Origin: Trichosphaerium sp. ATCC 40318
Lineage: Eukaryota > Discosea > Flabellinia > Trichosidae
Direction of reading: 5' to 3'
Length of the DNA stretch: 64,000 nucleotides
NCBI GenBank assembly: GCA_038496445.1
Contig: JALMLS010000299.1
Span: 1-64,000, forward strand
The notes under the pieces were generated by a model. It had not been told where the DNA came from. It saw only the letters and a program-made list of their open reading frames with translations, and made no database searches. The translations under genes were made by a program, and so were the position numbers. Positions 56,493 to 64,000 of the stretch are shown one piece after another; position 1 is the stretch's first letter, and every line of letters starts with the position of its first letter.

Positions 56493-59400
56493 ATGTGGCT
56501 CAAATGCTCATTGTACTGGTCGCTTCTATGCCTGTCATGTTTGATTATAAACTGTACTCTCGCTCAATTAACAGGAGAAGCTACATCGACGAATAAGCAA
56601 TACGGAGTGCTAACAAAAATTATTTCGTGCGTTTCGGAACGGACTCAGTTCGTTTAGCGTATTTTATCTCGGTATCGCGTGTGTTGGTAACGTTGGTTAG
56701 AATTGCGGAGATAAAGACTACTTTCAACGATGATATTTACATCAGCCTCCAGTGCCCGACTAACGATACTGTCCCATTACAATACGGCATATCCGATTCC
56801 AGCGGCACCCCACAACAGACTGGGCCGAAAGATTGTGTAAACTGCTTCCCATCAACTACCATTGGACCTTTTATTGGTAACAGAAGCCCGAGAGAGTTCT
56901 TCCTACAGGTAGCTACGGTTCTTAATCACTCAAATATTCTACCTCCAGCGTTGTTTTTACAGCGTTCTAGATTGATAATATTAACAATTGTTCGCACGTG
57001 GGAATATCCGTAACTAATCTACAAGGTGAAGCTGAATTACGTGTAACCACCTCAGGGTACATAACTTACCTAAATTTGTTTAAAGTGTCTGCTAACGAAA
57101 TTTCAATAGTGGGACTATATTGGCGAGCTCTGTAGCGCAACGCGGACCAGGGGTATTTTTATGTTGTTCAACCTTGCGCGAAAGAGGTACTGTTTTTGTA
57201 TTTTTTTTTTTGACGCCCTATCTATTATTAATTTATTACGCAAGGTGTTACCGAAACTGATAATACTTTGACGTTAATAGTATCTTCTGCTCTACCGCAT
57301 AATTCTACTCTACAAATCAGAAATGGTATAGAGGATATTAATGCAGAAAACACGTGGCTATTTCAAGCTACAACTCATCCGACCGAAGGTTACTTACAAC
57401 TTGTTTTTGAGGTAAAGGTTTTCTTAACTTTGTTTAGTTGTGGTACACGTTGACTGTCCTGCGTTTAAGATGAATAGAAAATGTAATTCTGCTTCTCTTG
57501 ATAGAGGAGTATGTGTCCCTCTTCTACCTACTCAACAACCTCTTCACGACTATTACATTGATTTGGCGTACGCCTTTTTCTATTTTGGAAAATACTTGCA
57601 ATCGGAATAATCTTCTTACTTACTATTAATTAAGATTACGCTCTAACTATTCAAAATCTAATCTGAATGTAAATAATTCAATGTATTCTTTCGCTCTAGT
57701 ATTGGATACTCCTACACAAACGGTACAACTGACAATAAAATACCTGAGTGATAACCAAAAAAAAATAGAACAAAAACTTGATACCAGCAAATGCAATTAC
57801 TTCACAGTGTAGATTAAGCTTTCCTAACTTGGTGGATTTAACTGGAAACCCAGTACAGGATTCCATATCATTGAATACACTAGGTTTCACCTGTAATTTA
57901 ACCGAGTGGGAAGTTCTAGTAGAACGTATGTACAAGCTATGTGCTATTTTGAAGATTCTGATGTAATAATAGGTCTGAGCAATACACGTAAACAGCTAGA
58001 CAGTGTCCTACTCAATGACGTAGTATTTGCCGTCGGTACCACGCTTGCGATTGGGTATGATCTGGCTGCTGTGTACTCATCTGGACCATATCTAGCTTGT
58101 CGCCAAGACATAGAAAAAGGTTCCTGTTAACGAGTTTATTAAAAAACTAAAACTGTTTAGAATTGGTAATTGAGGAGACAGATACAACAAAGGAAAGTCT
58201 CAGCTTTCTTTGCAATGACGTGTTAGATTTGTTAAATACAACAGATCCTTGCTGCAACGTTCGGTACGTTACGAAAGCGTGGTGTATTAAAAGTTGTCTA
58301 ATTCTATGACTGCAGATTACGTGATTCTCAGTGCTGCATACCTCAAAATAGGTCTACAAGTTCCATATTCACAGTCGATGCAGCTCGAGTACAATCTCAG
58401 TGTAAAGTGCCTACATGTACTGAAACTGCTATTGATAACTACGCTGTTGCTTTGAATGCCCAGGAACAGGGATGTGCTGAACTCAGAGAAGAGAATAGGG
58501 TTGAGCTCGATGTAAGGACTGGTCCGGACAGCAGATGTACTGTTTCTATATTTGGTTCTTCATGTAGTTCTGATGTTGATTGTTTGGATAACCTTTCATG
58601 CATAGAAGGGAGATGCAGGTAAGTGCACATAATTAATAAGTTATTAACCTAAAACTACAAAGGAAACGCTGTGAAAGTAATGCGGAATGTGCTACAAATG
58701 AATGCGATCAAGGAGTTTGTCTAATATTTGACTCTTCGGATTACGATCCTGCTGGAACTCCGTATTTCACGCAATGCCTTGACAAAGAGAGTTCTAATCT
58801 AACAATGCTTTTCCTCCGTAGACAACTACAATTAGCAGGTGCGTCATTGTTTTCAAAGGAAAATTCAAAAAAAATCACTAATTTATCACGTGTTTAGATA
58901 ATGCATCCCACTCAGAAATTGAGCTTAGTATTTTTACTACTGCTTCATCGTTTTTCTGCATTCCGTCTTTGTCATTTGTAAATGAGACTGAGTGTTTGGA
59001 AAGTAAATCATGTAACTGGATCCGTGATTGTGAAAACAACGACATTTGTACAGAAGGTACAGCCCTCTCACTACTAATACCTAATCTGAGATTTTTTAAA
59101 AGAGTTGTGCCTCGATGAAGACAGGACAGATTTTTGTTGTGCCAGCCAGACTTCCGAAGGACGTTGCTTGGCTGTATTAACTAAACAACCAAGGTGTACT
59201 ATAGATATGACAGAGGAATCTTGTAACACGTACGTTCAAGCAAAGTATCAATAGCGAAACTAAACAAACACAAAAGGTCAAGCGGTGTTAAATGGGATAA
59301 ATTAACAAATGAGTGTTTTATGTTGAATGTAACAACTAGAGAAGCTTGTATTCCCGTTGAAGAATGCAACCCTGTTCGTTTCTCTTTTATCTCACGCCCG

Positions 59401-61578
59401 TTGCTAATAACCCTTTAAAAGGCTGGAGCCACATCGGTTTGCGACCGGATATGTATTGTGGAGAATGTAACAGACCAGGCACTGTGCGTAAGTCAAGGGT
59501 TTCCACTTAGTTGGAGTTCTTGGACTTTTGAGAATGTAACCTATGGTGTTTGTACACGTTTTGCTTTCACCGCGATAATGTGCTCTCCTTATACGTGGAT
59601 ACCTCGTAGATCATGGTAAGGATGAAACTAGTTGTCTTTCATCTTACAGTTTATGATTAGGACAGAAGGCCAATTTGCAACGAGGGAAACGTGTATTGGT
59701 GGATGCAGTACCAATTCTTCTCTGGACACTGAACTCGCTTGTGTATGTAGATTATTAATCAAAACCTGTAAAGTACTCATGTTTTTTTGAATAGGAATGC
59801 CAAGGCGCATCAACAAATACAAGTGTCGCTGAATGTTTAAACGAAAAAGGATCATGTAATGATTGGGACGGTTGCGTATTACCTTATAACGGAATAATAT
59901 GTCCAGACGGTACCACAGATCCTTGTACTTACCAAGTAAAAAGTATGCTCACCGATTATTAAAAGGATTCGAGTGGTCGCCGTTTGGTTGCAGAGATCTA
60001 TCAAGCATTAACGAAACAGAATGTACAGGGTACGTATATACGCAAATAGAATCTATACACCTGATAATCTTGTAAAGGACATGGTTCAGTAGAGCTACTA
60101 CAGAAGATGAGTGTAATCAAAAAGCACTTGTTTGTATTGAAGACCCTTCCTTTTTTGTTATAGAACAGAACCCTTCCCAAAGCAGACCATTTGGTATATC
60201 ATCTAAGACAATGGAAGTTTGTCAAGATTGTGGAGGGAAATTCACACCTTTTTACAGCTGGACACCGGTATTTCCCAAACCAAAAAAAAAGATCTTTGAA
60301 GGCACTAACAACTACATAAGAGCAATCCCGAGTGGGAGGTCTACGAATGGGAAATAAAACAGTGGGAGTCAACAAACGCATGGAAGCGTCAATTCCAGAC
60401 CGGCACTGTTACGAGTTATTTGGCCGCTTCAGCATCACATATGCTATTGAACCTTAAATCCGAACTCCTTTGCAGGTGAGGATCTTTTTTTTTTTTTTTG
60501 GGTTTGTTTATTTCCTTTTTCTACACCAAGTTGAAAAATGGTTAATGCTTCTCTACAGACATGTGCGTACAGCGGAACTGTCTACCAGCATTATAAGCAA
60601 TTGTATTGATACAAGCAACTCGCTTACAGCTATTTCCACGGACACAGAGTTCGCTAGCGACTCAATCACAGCATGTGATGCTATTCCTATTGACGTTTCT
60701 TTTCAAGACTTTGGGCGCTACAGTGCTATTGTACGTTATTAGTAATTCTGCTCAGCCGGAACCATATTAATACTACTTAGGACTTCAAAATAGTTACCAA
60801 TGCTTCATGCTTTAATACCGAATTTGTAGTTCTTCCTATATCTCAATTCGAACAACGTACACAAATACCTTTATCAACAGGAGGATCAAGGTCAACACAA
60901 GCGGGATTTGAAGCAAGGAAGTACCTTAAAAATCGAAATGATATTGCTGTAGGTTTGGTACGCGTCTAACCCTGTTATATCCAGGAAGAATTGATGATTT
61001 TACTAAAACACAAAATTAATTAAAGGTGTGTGAAACTTACAATACAATTTAGGTTTTAAGAGATGGCTTACGCATTCAACCAGCTCAGAATGTCGTATCC
61101 GGAGTTACTTTTTGCTTCCTCACAACAAACCTTAATGTTTACGACTCCAATTTTAAACTAGATTATATACATATAGCAGTAAAGTACGTTACTAGTAGGT
61201 CACGTAAAGTTAAAATCACGTGACGATTTTTTTTTTTTGCAGGCCTTTTGTAAACTCCAGAAAATGTTTTTGATTTTTTTCTTTCTTTCTGTATTCCTTC
61301 TCTAACTATTCTAAAATTACAGTGACGATGTAAACGAAGACTTTGTTGTAACTAGGTTGAGTACAACTGCTCAAGATGTTGCGGAGATTTGCGTCAATAT
61401 TACAAGACCAACAAACTTTTATCTAGTTGGACTTGAAGATGGCTGGGAAGAAAAGTCGTACTTGGATACAGTTGCCACCTCTGAAAAAGTGATGTCAGGT
61501 ATTGGTGCTGCCATTTTTGTAATTCTATTATTGATCGCTGTGTGGGAGCTTACAGTACGTCCAGAAAGCGAAGAGTAG
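56493..61578 (+). CDS. Large cysteine-rich type I membrane protein
   Basis: MWLKCSLYWSLLCLSCLIIN is a signal peptide. A very long extracellular part encoded by many exons follows. The N-terminal third is beta-rich (SLQCPTNDTVPLQYG). The middle is dense in cysteine pairs (CTVSIFGSSCSSDVDCLDN, CRKRCESNAECATNECDQGVC, NETECLESKSCNWIRDC, EEECN-like clusters), with spacing like EGF or disulphide-knot modules, and has many N-glycosylation sequons. Near the end is one transmembrane helix (SGIGAAIFVILLLIAVWEL) and a 9-residue cytosolic tail ending RPESEE. A surface adhesion or receptor protein is inferred. No named family is recognised, and the exon joins were not all checked. Confidence 0.65.
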
Positions 61579-61640
61579 TATCTTTAAAAAAAGTTAACAT
61601 TCAACAATAGACGATTGTTATTTCAACCGACCAACCGATT

Positions 61641-62778
61641 ATGCCTATCATTGCCTTGGCGTTTTTGACTGGATACTTGATATGTACGTTAAATACGGCC
61701 TTTGTACCGATAACTTTTAGAGAACAATTTGTATTGGTCCTAATATCACGACTAACTGTCTTCTTCTCCTAGTTAACATAATATACTTTATACTTCTTCC
61801 ATTTGGCATGTTGAACACCAACGCTCCCTTGATTCTTCAGTCGATATTTACTGAGCTCCCAGCTCTGTTCTTCTTCACCATTTATTCAATAATTACTATG
61901 CAATGGGCTGTTGTGTTTCACTACTCCCGAAAGTATAAAGCGGTACACAAGATTTATTATTTGTACATTTTTCTAAGTTGTTTCTTTTAGAATGACGGCA
62001 GCAGTCTCAAGACCTTAGTGATCGCAACAAATTCAGTTGGATACTTAGCTTTTTGTATATTATTGTTTGCATACATATTTATTGGAGAAGAAGTACGTTA
62101 TGTATTTCTTTGTTGACAACTCTGACAATACTGTCTTCATGGAATTTTTTCTTAACTCTTCTTCTCAGAAATTGACTGTCACGTGCCTTACGGAGCAGTC
62201 CGAAATAGATACATTAACTGCAAGAGAAATTATTGCTCTAGTGTACAAACTACTGTTCGTGGGTATCTGCATTGGCTTTGTCGGTGCATTTTTATTTTAT
62301 GGCTTTGGTATCACTCATAGCTTAATAAGTGGATCTAAGAAAGTTCAAACTTTCAGTAGCGGTGTAAAAGGTGACAGAAATAGACGCGTACTAAAGGTAC
62401 AAGAGGAAGGAAAAAACTAAACACTGATTGTACATTAAGTTTTACTGATATTTTTAGATGATGCTTGTTACTTTTCTATGCTCTTTAGCACTTCTTGGTC
62501 AAGCAGCATTACTGCTATATAACTCATTTGCAACGAATCCATCACGAATTGGTATGTTAAAGGCTCTTCTCGCTATAAGTTTTGCTGACTGCTTGCACCA
62601 GGTGTGATTGTGTGGATTATTTTTCTTGTATCGATTCCATCATCTCTTCTACTTTATCTCCTCAGTCCTCTGAATACTTTTACAAAGAAGAGAGGTCCTT
62701 TACATTCAACACGTACACGCAATACTCAATCACGTACTGCATCTCGTATTGATTCTGCACGGTCGATTCAAAGCTAAA
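61641..62778 (+). CDS. Seven-helix THH1/TOM1/TOM3-like membrane protein
   Basis: MPIIALAFLTGYLI begins the first helix. Later exons give helices in NIIYFILLPFGML, LPALFFFTIYSIITMQWAVV, LVIATNSVGYLAFCILLFAY, VYKLLFVGICIGFVGAFLFY, LVTFLCSLALLGQAALLLY and IVWIIFLVSIPSSLLLYLLS: about seven in all. The ELP.L.FF..Y....M.W....H..R pattern is like the THH1/TOM1/TOM3 and GPR137-type families. The C-terminal tail is basic and Ser/Arg-rich (TRNTQSRTASRIDSARSIQS). These families are linked to endolysosomal or vacuolar membranes and Arl/Rab GTPases. The family call is moderate, the membrane topology more secure. Confidence 0.65.
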
Positions 62779-63134
62779 AAAAAAATGGAAAAAACTAAGA
62801 AAAAAAAATACCAATTTGTTATTATGTAGACGTTAGAGTATATGCGTCGTTAGTTATTGTATAAATAAAAACGTAGTTAAAAAAACATAAACAAAATTTG
62901 ATACAATAGCGTACTGTACACGAAAGGCGAAGGATGCCCTTTTCTTTTTTTTTTTGTTTCAAAGTCGCAGGTAGAGGAACAATATTTTGGTTTGGGTGTC
63001 ATACCGAAAAACAAGGAGCACGTTTATTGAACTGAAACTAAAAAAAGGATAATTTCCTACTGAAAAGGAGGTGATTTGGTAGAGTGGAGTGCTATATTAC
63101 CATTCTGCCGTGGTTGTACACTGGAAAAAAACAG
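62779..63134. other. Intergenic region
   Basis: AT-rich, with A runs near 62777 and 62880 and a T run near 62948. No gene is visible. It lies between the 3' ends of a plus- and a minus-strand gene. Confidence 0.5.
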
Positions 63135-63533
63135 CCTTGTTTAAGGCAAATGGCATGGTAACCTTCCCAATAATTGCAAATAAAATTGTGGTTGAATGCG
63201 CTTTCCTCCATGACCTGCCCCAGCTACCTGGCATACGGGTACATTCACAATATTGACTGGTATCTGGAAATATAGATATCTCGTAGTAGCAGAGCAAGTT
63301 ATATCTTTGTTGACTCCAGTTCCAAGACAGCTCCGATTTCCACAACGAAGCATCGCTACCTCGTCTTTGATCACAGGTTACATAACTCGTGGGTTATCAT
63401 AGGTTTTGCTCGGTTTTCTAGCGCTGCAAAGTGCAATACATAAATAAAACTAACAGAAATGCAATGATAACACGAGTCATACTTGTAGATTTGTTGCTGG
63501 GACAGTTGTTAATTTAGTTTATGTTTTCTAAAA
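63135..63533 (-). CDS. Small secreted cysteine-containing protein, copy B
   Basis: Inverted, diverged copy of the locus at 38976-39379. The start MTRVIIAFLLVLFMYCTLQ at 63479 is a signal peptide. The downstream frame reads ELSWNWSQQRYNLLCYYEIS, then QYCECTRMPGSWGRSW. Relative to copy A there is an 11-nt insertion near the CGGAGCTG position, so the two copies are in different frames upstream of it; one may be broken or the intron placement may differ. The differences between copies are spread over all codon positions, so frame cannot be settled from them. Confidence 0.45.
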
Positions 63534-63704
63534 CATAAAATTAGGAAGTACATAGCCTCATCAATTAAAGCAAAACTAAACCAAACCCGTAGATGGTGAA
63601 TGTTCTCGTACCACTTTAGAACTACACCTGAGGAAACAACACAAATGAATCATAACATAGAGTTTGCAAGAAGTTATTGTTTTTTTTATTTTATTACTTC
63701 TTCT

Positions 63705-64000
63705 CACCACGTAATTTCGCATTCTCTTCTTCAAGTTTAGCAACCTTTGCACGCTCGTCAGCAAGCTCATTCTTTAGCTTTTTAACTTTATCCTTGTAAT
63801 GCTCAATCTTTTGAAAACCGTTAATAATTTGTGTTTTAAGCTCAACAATCTCATCCTTCATTTTAAGCTGCTCTTTCAAGTCATCAACAATATCTTCCTC
63901 TGATGCATTGCTTTGTTTATCTTCAGCTTCTTTATCATTATTTTTTGTATCAGATACTTCCGTTGAGTTCTTTGTAGGCTTTTCTTTGGTATCTTTTTGT
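63705..64000 (-). CDS. C-terminal part of a coiled-coil protein (cut by window end)
   Basis: The minus-strand frame ends AKLEEENAKLRGEKK at about 63697-63705 and stays open to the right edge. The visible part has a Lys/Glu/Ser/Asp-rich segment (NDKEAEDKQSNASEEDIVDD) followed by heptads (LKEQLKMKDEIVELKTQI, YKDKVKKLKNELADERAKV). Coiled-coil structure is evident. The N-terminal part lies outside the window and no family can be named. Confidence 0.7.

Overview
The window comes from the nuclear genome of a compact, intron-rich microbial eukaryote. It opens with an rDNA unit on the minus strand (28S, 5.8S, 18S). Nearly all protein genes are split by very short introns, typically about 40-70 nt, with GTACGT/GTAAGT-like donors, a CTAAC/CTAAT-type branch point close to the acceptor, and often a long homopolymer. 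I cannot place the organism with confidence. The rRNAs are divergent (18S about 2.65 kb, 5.8S hardly recognisable), and the gene set (GANP, SNAPC1, YIPF6, Dicer-like, HPP, THH1/TOM1/TOM3-like, type II glutamine synthetase) fits a free-living protist. Exon joins given here were read by eye, and those I checked codon by codon are stated.

Layout. 1-7530: rDNA. 7531-10739: the spacer upstream of 18S, with a palindrome cluster and an array of six imperfect hairpins, two of which differ by compensatory base changes. 10740-18317 (-): a full-length GANP/MCM3AP-like mRNA-export scaffold. 18887-19544 (-): ribosomal stalk protein P2 with an atypical C-terminus, divergent from YIPF6 at 19738 (+). 21009-30228 (+): a giant C2-ARM-WWE-TLDc-TLDc-galactose-binding-like protein. 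30670-31512 (+): an unknown basic, Ser-rich protein. 32015-34140 (-): a helicase-less Dicer-like protein with a degenerate RNase IIIa centre, head to head with SNAPC1 (+). 35944-36820 (-): a trypsin-like protease, head to head with a purple acid phosphatase (+). 38976-39598: small cysteine-rich genes. 39982-40785 (+): an HPP membrane protein.

41031-42951 (+): a membrane/coiled-coil protein. 43089-43751 (+): a COPI-associated/TVP15-like protein. 44311-46792 (-): a PH-PP2C fusion. 46845-47433 (-): a small membrane protein. 47587-49216 (+): a zinc alcohol dehydrogenase. 49460-51215 (-): glutamine synthetase. 51572-53323 (-): a tandem 'DWY...GG.GL...YP..W' repeat protein. 53611-56185 (-): a secreted propeller-like protein, head to head with a very large cysteine-rich type I membrane protein (56493-61578, +). 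61641-62778 (+): a seven-helix THH1/TOM1-like protein. 63135-63533 (-): an inverted copy of the small cysteine-rich locus. 63705-64000 (-): the end of a coiled-coil protein.

Two observations stand out. First, a hairpin array with covarying stems lies in the rDNA spacer of a genome that also encodes a Dicer-like enzyme; this may be a small-RNA locus. Second, the giant C2-ARM-WWE-TLDc2 protein joins ADP-ribose-type recognition, TLDc modules and scaffold repeats in an order I do not know from any described family.
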